From contig NZ_JAAWWL010000002.1 in the NCBI RefSeq assembly GCF_012272815.1, positions 278,280-342,279 on the forward strand: 64,000 bases of DNA. The letters are read 5' to 3'. Origin of the DNA: Croceivirga thetidis (lineage in GTDB: Bacteria; Bacteroidota; Bacteroidia; Flavobacteriales; Flavobacteriaceae). Of this stretch, positions 43,807 to 51,267 are shown one piece after another; position 1 is the first letter of the stretch, and every line of letters starts with the position of its first letter. The position numbers and the translations under genes were made by a program. Under the pieces are notes generated by a model. That model was not told the origin of the DNA. It searched no databases and saw only the letters and a list, made by a program, of their open reading frames with translations.

Positions 43807-44232
43807 ATGGAAGCACACAAGGCCAAAATTCTTGAGGTATGTAATGGCATTCGCAAGAATACCTTAATGGAGACACTTGATATCGAATATGTTGATGTGG
43901 GCGAAAATTTTTTAATAGCAAGAATGCCTGTATCTCCAAGAGTTTATCAACCAGACGGTGTTTTACATGGTGGTGCCACCGTAGCACTTGCGGAAAGTGT
44001 TGGCAGTGCTGCGTCCTACGTTTTTTTGGATGGAAATAAGTTTTTTGTTCGCGGCATAGAAATCGCTGCTAATCATGTAAAAGGAATTCGTGAGGGATTT
44101 GTTTATGCTAAAGCATCAATTCTCCATAAGGGTAGAACAACACAATTATGGGAAATTCGGGTGACAGATGAAGAAGGTGCACTAATATCGAACTGTAAAT
44201 TGACAACCATTGCCCTCCCAAAAGAAGGATAG
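43807..44232 (+). CDS. PaaI-type hotdog thioesterase, candidate DHNA-CoA thioesterase
   Basis: A 141-residue hotdog-fold acyl-CoA thioesterase. The active-site segment is QPDGVLHGGATVALAESVGS, with the conserved His-Gly-Gly and Glu, followed by FVRGIEIAANHVKGIREG. Its place directly before the isochorismate synthase, with a 23-base overlap, suggests that it hydrolyses 1,4-dihydroxy-2-naphthoyl-CoA in menaquinone synthesis (MenI role); this is inference from context and family. Confidence 0.88.
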   Translation: MEAHKAKILEVCNGIRKNTLMETLDIEYVDVGENFLIARMPVSPRVYQPDGVLHGGATVALAESVGSAASYVFLDGNKFFVRGIEIAANHVKGIREGFVYAKASILHKGRTTQLWEIRVTDEEGALISNCKLTTIALPKEG

Positions 44233-45265
44233 TTCAGAACAAAAAATCAGCAGGCATTTAGATGCAAGGCTACCAATGGTAATGTACCGTTTACCCTTGG
44301 AAACAAAGGTAAATTGCGTTTTTCAGAGTAATTCAAAATTAAATTTCCTAGATCGCTATAACCAAAAGGGCTTCATTTTTGCACCATTTGACACAGACAA
44401 GAAAGAAATAGTACTCTTTAAAGCCGACGAAACTCTTGAATATCATTTCGATAGTCTTGAGGTTCTGGACAATGGCAAGAGTTTTTCTAAGAAAGAGGAC
44501 TTAGATTTTCATCTAAGGTTAATTGAGAAGTCGATTGAACGCATACGTGATGGGAGCTTAAAAAAAGTAATTGCATCTCGGTCTATAAATGTTACTTGTG
44601 ATATTTCGGCTGTTGTATTATTTAAGAGACTTTTACAAAACTATCCAACTGCTTTTTGTTATTTATTGTATCATCCAAAAGTAGGAACTTGGCTGGGTGC
44701 AAGTCCTGAATTATTGGTTTCCGTTAAAGGATTGGAATTCAAAACAACTTCTTTGGCTGGCACCTTGCCAGTGAATGGTTCTTATTTGCCAAAATGGACA
44801 TCAAAGGAATTACAAGAACAGCAATTGGTTACTGATTTTATTCAAGATGAATTGCAACACTTAGCATTACCTTTAAAAATATCCAAAGTCGAAAATTACA
44901 AAGCCGGCAAACTTTGGCATTTAAAATCAGTTTTGACTGGTAAACTCAATTCATTTGAACAGTTGAAGAAGGTTATTGAAGCTTTGCATCCTACTCCGGC
45001 CGTTTGCGGTTTACCTAAAAGAAATGCTAAGGAATTTATTCTTGCCAATGAGAATTATGACCGTGATTTTTATACCGGTTTTTTGGGAGAATTAAATATG
45101 TCCGAATCTAATTCAGCAAATATTTTTGTTAATCTCCGATGCATGAAACTAGAAGAGGGATTAGCAAAAATATTTGTTGGCGGGGGAATAACAATCGATT
45201 CTGTTCCCCAAAACGAATTACAAGAGACCATTGCAAAAAGCAGCACAATGTTGGATTTACTATAA
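44210..45265 (+). CDS. menF: isochorismate synthase (chorismate-binding enzyme)
   Basis: A 351-residue chorismate-utilising enzyme that converts chorismate to isochorismate, the first step of menaquinone synthesis. Motifs: KKVIASRSINV, TWLGASPELLVSV, the KTTSLAGTLP loop, LHPTPAVCGLPKRNA and DFYTGFLGELN, ending with FVGGGITIDSVPQNE. The start at 44210 is kept although it overlaps the thioesterase, because the family's N-terminal helix before LPMVMYRLP is then complete. The menD gene follows after 36 bases with its own promoter. Confidence 0.92.
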   Translation: MPSQKKDSSEQKISRHLDARLPMVMYRLPLETKVNCVFQSNSKLNFLDRYNQKGFIFAPFDTDKKEIVLFKADETLEYHFDSLEVLDNGKSFSKKEDLDFHLRLIEKSIERIRDGSLKKVIASRSINVTCDISAVVLFKRLLQNYPTAFCYLLYHPKVGTWLGASPELLVSVKGLEFKTTSLAGTLPVNGSYLPKWTSKELQEQQLVTDFIQDELQHLALPLKISKVENYKAGKLWHLKSVLTGKLNSFEQLKKVIEALHPTPAVCGLPKRNAKEFILANENYDRDFYTGFLGELNMSESNSANIFVNLRCMKLEEGLAKIFVGGGITIDSVPQNELQETIAKSSTMLDLL

Positions 45266-45267
45266 AG

Positions 45268-45299
45268 TTGGTTTAAGAATGATTCCATACTTATTTTTG
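45268..45299 (+). promoter_or_regulatory. promoter of menD
   Basis: TTG (45268-45270), 21 bases, TATTTTTG (45292-45299). The -7 element ends 2 bases before the first ATG (ATGATG at 45302), so a very short or absent leader is predicted. Confidence 0.55.
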
Positions 45300-45301
45300 T
45301 A

Positions 45302-47044
45302 ATGATGAAATATTCAGCTATCCCTTCTGCCAAAAATCTTGTTCTGGCTTTTAAGGAAAAGGGTATCAAAGACATCGTTATTTCACCTGGCTCTAGGAAT
45401 GCACCATTGATTTTAAGTTTCACTGCGGATTCCTTTTTTAATTGTTTCAGTATTGTTGACGAACGCTCTGCGGCATTTTTTGCATTGGGCATGGCACAAA
45501 ACCAAAAAAGGCCAGTAGCAGTTGTATGTACCTCGGGTAGTGCCTTATTGAATTACTACCCAGCAGTGGCAGAAGCATATTATAGTGATATTCCATTATT
45601 AGTGGTTTCTTCTGATAGACCACCTTATAAAATTGATGTTGGTGACGGTCAAACGATAAGGCAAGACAACGTTTTTGATAGGCATATCGGTTATTCTGCT
45701 AATTTAAAACTTGACGTTTCCCACGCGACTAAAAAGATACAGGAATACCAACCAGATTTGCTGCAGTCTACCCAAAAAGATGTTGATAAATTCAATTTAA
45801 AAGAATTGGAAACAGCTCTAGATATTGCATTGATTGATATGTTACCGGTTCATATCAATATTCCATTTGAGGAACCTTTGTACGAATTGCAAGAATTGGA
45901 GTCTAGACCAACGCTTTTATCCAATAGAAAAGGCCTTGCAACTGAATCCAAACAAAGTTTTATTGAATTCGCAGATAAATGGAAAGCTGCATCGAAAAAA
46001 ATGGTTTTGGTTGGCGTGAATTATCCCAATGAAATCGACCAAAGTTTACTCGATATATTAGCAAAAGACCCTTCAGTTATTGTCTTTACAGAAACTACGT
46101 CGAACCTTCATCATCCGGAGTTTTTCGCAAGTATTGATAGTATTATTTTCCCCATAGAGAAATCTGCCGGCCAAGATGATTTGTTTAAGAATCTTCAACC
46201 TGAAATTCTATTGACATTCGGTGGTTTAGTTGTTTCAAAGAAGGTTAAGGCCTTTCTTAGAAAATATCGACCAAAAGAACATTGGCATATAAATGAGATC
46301 AGAGCTTTTGATACCTATTTTTCGTTGACCGAACATGTTAAAACGAATCCTGAGAAGTTCTTAAGGGCAATCCTCAAAGATGCCAATGTTACCCATAGCG
46401 ATTACGCAAAGCACTGGAAAGTCAAGAAGTTGAACTATCGTAAAAAACGAGCACAATATCTTAAGGAGGTTCCTTTTACAGATTTTTCAGCTTTTCACAT
46501 TATTCTCCAAAACGTACCAAAGAATTATCAATTGCAATTATCAAACAGTTCGGTTGTTAGGTACGCTCAATTGTTTGATGTAGTCCCAACCTTAAAAGTT
46601 TTTTGCAACAGAGGCACCAGTGGAATAGACGGAAGTACCTCTACTGCGATTGGTGCTTCGTATTATGAAACCAGTCCGACGCTATTAATAACAGGTGATT
46701 TAAGTTTTTTCTATGATAGTAATGCCCTTTGGATTAATTATATCAAGAGCGATTTTAGAATCATACTAATGAATAATTCAGGGGGAGGCATTTTTAGAAT
46801 CCTTCCAGGGAATGATGGTTCAGAAACGTTTGAACGATATTTTGAAACCAAGCAAAATCTAAATGCAGAACACCTTTGTCATCAATATGGGTTGGAATAT
46901 TTAAAATGCGGTAACAAACAACAATTGGAAAATTCACTTAACACCTTTTTTAAGCCATCTGCGAAGCCCCGTGTACTTGAAATTTTTACTCCTAGGGAAC
47001 TAAATGACAAAATTTTGCTCGGTTATTTCGATTTTATATCTTAG
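45302..47044 (+). CDS. menD: 2-succinyl-5-enolpyruvyl-6-hydroxy-3-cyclohexene-1-carboxylate synthase (MenD)
   Basis: A 580-residue thiamine diphosphate enzyme joining isochorismate and 2-oxoglutarate. The N-terminal pyrimidine-binding domain has DIVISPGSRNAPL, DERSAAFFALGMA and VVCTSGSALLNY. The C-terminal TPP/Mg motif is GDLSFFYDSNALW with NNSGGGIF. The length matches MenD. The initiator may be either of two adjacent ATGs. Confidence 0.97.
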   Translation: MMKYSAIPSAKNLVLAFKEKGIKDIVISPGSRNAPLILSFTADSFFNCFSIVDERSAAFFALGMAQNQKRPVAVVCTSGSALLNYYPAVAEAYYSDIPLLVVSSDRPPYKIDVGDGQTIRQDNVFDRHIGYSANLKLDVSHATKKIQEYQPDLLQSTQKDVDKFNLKELETALDIALIDMLPVHINIPFEEPLYELQELESRPTLLSNRKGLATESKQSFIEFADKWKAASKKMVLVGVNYPNEIDQSLLDILAKDPSVIVFTETTSNLHHPEFFASIDSIIFPIEKSAGQDDLFKNLQPEILLTFGGLVVSKKVKAFLRKYRPKEHWHINEIRAFDTYFSLTEHVKTNPEKFLRAILKDANVTHSDYAKHWKVKKLNYRKKRAQYLKEVPFTDFSAFHIILQNVPKNYQLQLSNSSVVRYAQLFDVVPTLKVFCNRGTSGIDGSTSTAIGASYYETSPTLLITGDLSFFYDSNALWINYIKSDFRIILMNNSGGGIFRILPGNDGSETFERYFETKQNLNAEHLCHQYGLEYLKCGNKQQLENSLNTFFKPSAKPRVLEIFTPRELNDKILLGYFDFIS

Positions 47045-47074
47045 GCAACAGTCATAACAATTTAAACACATACC

Positions 47075-47416
47075 ATGAGCAAAAGAGACGAATTAATTGA
47101 AAAATATGCGGCTGACATCAAAGAAAAGTTTGGTGAATCGCCCGATATGGATTTATTAACCAAAGTTACTGTAGGCCTTGGTCCCGCAATTTATAATCTA
47201 GATGCATCGAAAGTTTCTGGAAGCGACGAAAAAGAGTTGGAAACAGTAAAAAACAATTACTTGATTAAAAAGTTGGGCTTAAGTGATAGCCCGGATTTAA
47301 TGACAGCGATAAATTCCGTAATCGAGAAATATGGTCGTTCTGAAAAGAACAAGCATCGTGCGGTTATTTACTACCAATTGTGCAGGCATTTTAGCAAACA
47401 GTCTGTTTACAATTAA
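47075..47416 (+). CDS. DUF2853 family protein
   Basis: A 113-residue soluble helical protein starting MSKRDELIEKYAADIKEKFG and containing DLLTKVTVGLGPAIYN and NKHRAVIYYQLCRHF, which match DUF2853. Function is unknown. It follows menD by 30 bases and is closed by a terminator. In many Flavobacteriia, as I recall, menB sits right after this gene; here the next gene is an S1 protein. Confidence 0.9.
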   Translation: MSKRDELIEKYAADIKEKFGESPDMDLLTKVTVGLGPAIYNLDASKVSGSDEKELETVKNNYLIKKLGLSDSPDLMTAINSVIEKYGRSEKNKHRAVIYYQLCRHFSKQSVYN

Positions 47417-47437
47417 ACAGTTAAAATATTTGAATTT

Positions 47438-47467
47438 AAACCGTCCTTTTTTTGGGACGGTTTTTTT
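47438..47467 (+). terminator. terminator after DUF2853 gene
   Basis: CCGTCC (47441-47446) and GGACGG (47455-47460) with flanking A/T pairs and an 8-base T-rich loop, then a run of Ts. It closes the menD-DUF2853 unit, 15 bases before the next start. Confidence 0.88.
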
Positions 47468-47481
47468 ATCTACAAAATTTA

Positions 47482-48312
47482 ATGATTAAAATAGGTGAAT
47501 ACAACATTCTCAAACCTGTAAGAAATACCAGTGTTGGTGTATTTTTAGGTGATGATGAAGGCACTGAAATTCTATTACCGAATAAGTACGTTCCAAAAGA
47601 CTTTGAATTTGAAAAAAGCCTTGAGGTATTTTGCTATTTAGACCATGAAGAAAGGCCCGTAGCGACCACTTTAACACCAAAGATAAAAAGGGATGCATTT
47701 GCTTATTTAGAAGTTGCCGACATCAATAAATTCGGAGCTTTTCTTGATTGGGGTTTGGAAAAACAGCTTTTTGTACCGTATCGCGAGCAGCATGAAAAGA
47801 TGGAGGTTGGAAAGGCCTATTTGGTATATTGTTTTTTGGATGAAAAGTCTTTTCGCATAGTGGCCTCTTCTAGATTGGATAAGTTTCTTTCCAATCAAGA
47901 AGTAAATTTTAAAGTTGGTGATGAGGTTAATCTTACCTTTTGGAGAAAAACCAATCTTGGTTGGGAGGTAATTGTAAACAAAAACAACAAGGCATTAATT
48001 TACCATGATGCAATTTTTGGCAAAGTAGATAGTGGCTTTCGTACCAAAGGTTTTGTAAAAAAGATTAGAGAAGACGATAAAATTGATGTCTCTCTGCAGC
48101 CTGAAGGGATTCGAATGTTGGAACCAACTGCCGACTTAATTTATAATGAACTCATAGAAAGGGGGGGGTACCTTAAAATGAACGACAAATCAAGTCCTGA
48201 AGAAATAAGATTGGTTTTCGGAATTAGTAAAAAGGCTTTTAAAAAAGGACTGGGTGTGCTCTATAAGGCTAAGAAGATTATATTTGAGAATGAGGGTATT
48301 AGAAGTACATAA
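47482..48312 (+). CDS. CvfB-like S1 RNA-binding protein
   Basis: A 276-residue protein with S1/OB-fold domains (VGVFLGDDEGTEILLP; INKFGAFLDWGLEKQLFVPYRE; ALIYHDAIFG) and a C-terminal winged helix (VFGISKKAFKKGLGVLYKAK). This is the CvfB/YitL organisation of RNA-binding regulators. The ATG at 47482 is used because an upstream in-frame start (47452) lies inside the terminator hairpin. Its targets are unknown. Confidence 0.92.
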   Translation: MIKIGEYNILKPVRNTSVGVFLGDDEGTEILLPNKYVPKDFEFEKSLEVFCYLDHEERPVATTLTPKIKRDAFAYLEVADINKFGAFLDWGLEKQLFVPYREQHEKMEVGKAYLVYCFLDEKSFRIVASSRLDKFLSNQEVNFKVGDEVNLTFWRKTNLGWEVIVNKNNKALIYHDAIFGKVDSGFRTKGFVKKIREDDKIDVSLQPEGIRMLEPTADLIYNELIERGGYLKMNDKSSPEEIRLVFGISKKAFKKGLGVLYKAKKIIFENEGIRST

Positions 48313-48421
48313 ATCGATAGAATTTGTTTTTCATCGATTATTCATACGATTTTGTCTATGTTAGCGATAAAATTTTAATAAGAAAAATCAACTTAGCAAA
48401 AAACAAAACCCCCCAACCAAA

Positions 48422-49024
48422 ATGCCATTTATAGAAGAAAACGATTTACTAGATCTTCATAAAGATATAGACAAGGCTCAAAGCATGAACGAAAAGCTTT
48501 TGGACCAGATTAAAATTAAAAATAAGGACTTCAAAAAAATCAAATTACAGCGCAACCTCTTATTAGGGTTTACCGTTTTTGTAATCGTAGGATTTTTGGC
48601 TTTAACATCCTTTACAGCAGGTTTGAGCTTTACCAATTCCAAAACCAACCAAGACAATATGGTTTTGCACTCTCTTGATAGTTTGGAAGCCTATAAAGCG
48701 AGAATAGCCAACCTTAAAGAACAAAACCAAGAGTTGAGTTTGGTGAAAGAGTTTTATCTGGCGAAGGAATTTTTACAGAAAGAAATCGTCTACTCCGTTC
48801 AAATTAAGTCTTTTGCCGAAAACAACGTTAGTCTTACTTCAGATGCATTGACGAATACTTTATTTTCAAAGGCAAACCCTTATTATTCCTATTCAATAGG
48901 TACATTTGAGACCTTGGCAGAAGCGCAAGACCTTAGAAAACATTTGGTTGAAGCTGGGATAGAAGACGCTTTCGTTGCCTCATACAAAAACGGTAAGCGA
49001 TTAAAAATTGAAGCTCCTTTTTAA
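48422..49024 (+). CDS. single-pass membrane protein with C-terminal SPOR-like domain
   Basis: A 200-residue protein: a cytoplasmic helical N-terminus (1-45), one transmembrane helix (LLLGFTVFVIVGFLALTSFTAGL), a coiled coil (about 78-110), and a C-terminal repeat of the SPOR type (VYSVQIKSFAE..., YYSYSIGTFETLAEAQDLRKHL, AFVASYKNGKRL). SPOR domains bind denuded septal peptidoglycan, so a cell-division or envelope role is likely. Its stop is followed directly by the TTG start of menA. Confidence 0.82.
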   Translation: MPFIEENDLLDLHKDIDKAQSMNEKLLDQIKIKNKDFKKIKLQRNLLLGFTVFVIVGFLALTSFTAGLSFTNSKTNQDNMVLHSLDSLEAYKARIANLKEQNQELSLVKEFYLAKEFLQKEIVYSVQIKSFAENNVSLTSDALTNTLFSKANPYYSYSIGTFETLAEAQDLRKHLVEAGIEDAFVASYKNGKRLKIEAPF

Positions 49025-49933
49025 TTGAACAAAATTCTCATTTGGCTAAAAGCTGCAAGGTTAAGAACCTTACCATTATCCCTTTCTGGAATTATAGTAG
49101 GTACAGCTATGGCCAATGCCAAAGGCTTTAATGATATCTTGGTCTTCATTTTAGCTCTTTCTACCACGGTAGCTTTTCAAATAACATCAAATTTCGCCAA
49201 CGATTATGGTGATGGTACAAAAGGTACTGATGACGAAAATAGAATAGGGCCAAAGCGAGTTTTGCAAAGTGGTTTATTGAGCAAATCAGCACTAAAAATT
49301 GGAATTCTGATTTCAATCACCATTAGTTTATTTCTTTCTGTCATATTATTGTATTCAGCCTTTGGCAACGAAAACTTTGGTCTGTTAATTATATTTTTAT
49401 TGTTGGCAATCGGGAGTATATGGGCGGCAATACGATATACTGTTGGAAAAAACCCATATGGATATCAGGGGTTAGGCGATTTGTTTGTTTTTCTCTTTTT
49501 TGGAATTTTAGCTGTCGTTGGTGCCGAATTTCTCTTTACAAAAAGAGTAGAGTGGTTGACCTTTTTACCGGCAATAACAATAGGTTTATTGAGCACGGCT
49601 GTTTTAAATCTTAATAATCTTCGTGACCACACACAAGATAAAGTTCACGGAAAAAGTACACTTGTGGTAAAGATGGGATTTCGAAAGGGTAAGGTTTATC
49701 ATAACCTTATTGTAATTTTAGCCTTCTTGGCCTTGATTTGCTATCATTTACTTAGTCAGCTTTCAATAGAAAGTGGATTTTATTTTTTGGCCTTTCTTCC
49801 GATTTTCATACATCTAAGGAAATTGAATAAAATATCTGAACCACGCAAAATAGATCCAGAGTTAAAAAAAGTTGCTCTGAGCACCTTTTTGCTGTCGATA
49901 CTCTTCTATTTTGCTGTAAATTATTTTTATTAA
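49025..49933 (+). CDS. menA: 1,4-dihydroxy-2-naphthoate polyprenyltransferase (MenA)
   Basis: A 302-residue UbiA-family membrane prenyltransferase with about eight or nine helices. The two Asp-rich motifs are NFANDYGDGTKGTDD and LNNLRDHTQDKVHGKST. It attaches the isoprenoid tail to DHNA to give demethylmenaquinone. The start is a TTG immediately after the SPOR gene stop, giving the conserved IWLKAARLRTLPLSLSGIIVG. Confidence 0.95.
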   Translation: MNKILIWLKAARLRTLPLSLSGIIVGTAMANAKGFNDILVFILALSTTVAFQITSNFANDYGDGTKGTDDENRIGPKRVLQSGLLSKSALKIGILISITISLFLSVILLYSAFGNENFGLLIIFLLLAIGSIWAAIRYTVGKNPYGYQGLGDLFVFLFFGILAVVGAEFLFTKRVEWLTFLPAITIGLLSTAVLNLNNLRDHTQDKVHGKSTLVVKMGFRKGKVYHNLIVILAFLALICYHLLSQLSIESGFYFLAFLPIFIHLRKLNKISEPRKIDPELKKVALSTFLLSILFYFAVNYFY

Positions 49934-49967
49934 TTTTGATTATAAATCTCTCAAAACCAAGACTAAT

Positions 49968-50729
49968 TTGGAACACCCCATTAAAATTTTAATAGTAGAA
50001 GATAACGTTATCATAGCCGATGACATGCAGTCAATGCTCGAAGAGATTGGTTATGAAGTAGTTGATAACGTTATTGTTTATGAGCAGGCCATTGAGGTCT
50101 TAAAGAACAACCACGTTGATTTGGTGTTAATTGACATCATATTGGCATCCGACAAAACCGGTATAGATTTGGGCAGGCATATACGTGAAGTATATAACAT
50201 TCCATTCATTTTCGTTACCTCGAATTCTGATAAAGCGACTGTTGAAAATGCTAAAACGGTAAAACCTGATGGCTACTTGGTGAAGCCATTTGAACAACAG
50301 GATCTCTATACTTCAATTGAGATTGCACTTTCTAATTTTAATTATGCACAAAAGAGTCAAGCTGGTGTAGGAAGTGCGGTTCAAGAAGCTGATGATAGTT
50401 TTTCGTCAAATTCCATATTGAAAGATTCTATATTCGTTAAAAAACAACACTTGTATTACCGAATACAGTTTGGTGACATTCAGTTCATCAAAGCAGATAA
50501 TGTGTATTTGGAAGTGAATACTGTTGATAAAAAGTTTTTGGTTAGGTCACCTTTGAAGGATTATTTGGAGAAGTTGCCTAAAAACAAGTTTTACAGGGCT
50601 CATAAGTCATACATTGTTAATGTTGATCATATTGATGCCATTAATTCTAAGGATATAATGATAAACAATACTCTTATACCGATTTCAAAGGATTTTAAAG
50701 AGTTTATAATATCTTCCATGAATTCTTAA
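49968..50729 (+). CDS. LytTR family response regulator
   Basis: A 253-residue two-component regulator. The receiver domain (1-125) has acidic Glu11-Asp12, phosphoacceptor Asp56 (LVLIDIILAS), Ser/Thr switch (VTSNSD) and Lys (YLVKPFEQ). The LytTR DNA-binding domain covers about 150-250 (IQFGDIQFIKADNVYLEV, KNKFYRAHKSYIVNVDHID). LytTR proteins bind ACAGTT-type direct repeats with about 21-bp period; two such arrays lie just downstream, before the histidine kinase gene. The start is a TTG at 49968. Confidence 0.94.
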   Translation: MEHPIKILIVEDNVIIADDMQSMLEEIGYEVVDNVIVYEQAIEVLKNNHVDLVLIDIILASDKTGIDLGRHIREVYNIPFIFVTSNSDKATVENAKTVKPDGYLVKPFEQQDLYTSIEIALSNFNYAQKSQAGVGSAVQEADDSFSSNSILKDSIFVKKQHLYYRIQFGDIQFIKADNVYLEVNTVDKKFLVRSPLKDYLEKLPKNKFYRAHKSYIVNVDHIDAINSKDIMINNTLIPISKDFKEFIISSMNS

Positions 50730-50753
50730 GAAAAGACTTTTAACTGAAATTGT

Positions 50754-50783
50754 AAAAATGCCCTCATTAGGGCATTTTTTTTA
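50754..50783 (+). terminator. terminator after LytTR regulator gene
   Basis: ATGCCCT (50758-50764), loop CATT, AGGGCAT (50769-50775), flanked by As and a run of Ts. Confidence 0.9.
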
Positions 50784-50817
50784 TTCAATAATTTCAATAA
50801 AAACTTTTTGCTCAGTT

Positions 50818-50846
50818 CACAACAGTTTTTTCTTGTTTCACAACAA
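50818..50846 (+). repeat. ACAACA direct-repeat pair, 21-bp period (array 1)
   Basis: CACAACAG at 50818 and CACAACAA at 50839, start-to-start 21 bp. This lies just after the LytTR gene terminator. The spacing and the ACAGTT-like core of copy 1 (ACAACAGTT) fit a LytTR-type binding site. Confidence 0.6.
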
Positions 50847-50889
50847 TATTTTCTTTCTGCTAAATCATTAAGATAAATTAGTAGTGTAA

Positions 50890-50985
50890 TTGATATTCAA
50901 ATCAATACTTAAAAAGAGTAATTTTTTCATTTTCATATAGTGTTCTCGTAGAAGGGCCTTGCAAATCGCAAGGCCTTTTTTTTAC
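50890..50985 (+). ncRNA. candidate small RNA between LytTR repeat arrays
   Basis: A self-standing terminator (50955-50983) closes a stretch that holds no ORF and lies beyond the LytTR gene's own terminator, so something must start between about 50850 and 50950. A weak TAATTGAT box at 50887 downstream of repeat array 1 could be the promoter, giving an RNA of roughly 85-95 nt. The 5' end is a guess. Confidence 0.3.
50955..50983 (+). terminator. strong orphan terminator
   Basis: Perfect 8-bp stem GGCCTTGC (50955-50962) and GCAAGGCC (50968-50975) with a 5-base loop and eight Ts. No coding gene directly precedes it; the LytTR gene already ends at its own terminator 170 bases earlier. Confidence 0.9.
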
Positions 50986-51032
50986 AACAACATTAGGTGA
51001 TTTTACAACAGTTTATAGCAATTACACAACAT
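50983..51032 (+). repeat. ACAACA direct-repeat triplet, 21-bp period (array 2)
   Basis: TACAACAA at 50983, TACAACAG at 51004 and CACAACAT at 51025, each exactly 21 bp apart. The last copy lies 19 bases before the -33 element of the histidine kinase promoter. A LytTR-type operator is the best interpretation. Confidence 0.65.
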
Positions 51033-51051
51033 TTTTAATAGAACCCAAGGC

Positions 51052-51083
51052 TTGTATTTATGAATTTTTGACTTTTACATTTG
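51052..51083 (+). promoter_or_regulatory. promoter of the TPR histidine kinase gene
   Basis: TTG (51052-51054), 21 bases, TACATTTG (51076-51083). It leaves a leader of about 180 bases before the ATG at 51268; the leader holds no ORF longer than a few codons and no structure that I could name. Confidence 0.6.
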
Positions 51084-51267
51084 GTGAATACCATAATAAA
51101 TGGGACCCCTTAGATGTTTTTAGATAATTCTAATTTTAAAAGACTTGTATTTACATGGCTTCTTTTTTTAACTAAATTGTTGAATATTAGAATATTGCTC
51201 GAAAGAAATAATAATGGTTTGATGACGTTTTATTAAAAAACACCGGATACCTTACTAATGTTTATGA

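Noticed and set aside
43745-43987. N-terminal extension of the alpha/beta hydrolase to 43987
   Set aside because: The extra 81 codons are antisense to the thioesterase start and have no hydrolase-like sequence; ATG 43744 fits the fold.
48311-48340. AATCGAT/ATCGATT inverted repeat after the S1 protein gene as terminator
   Set aside because: Seven AT-rich pairs with a 14-base loop and no T-tract; too weak to call.
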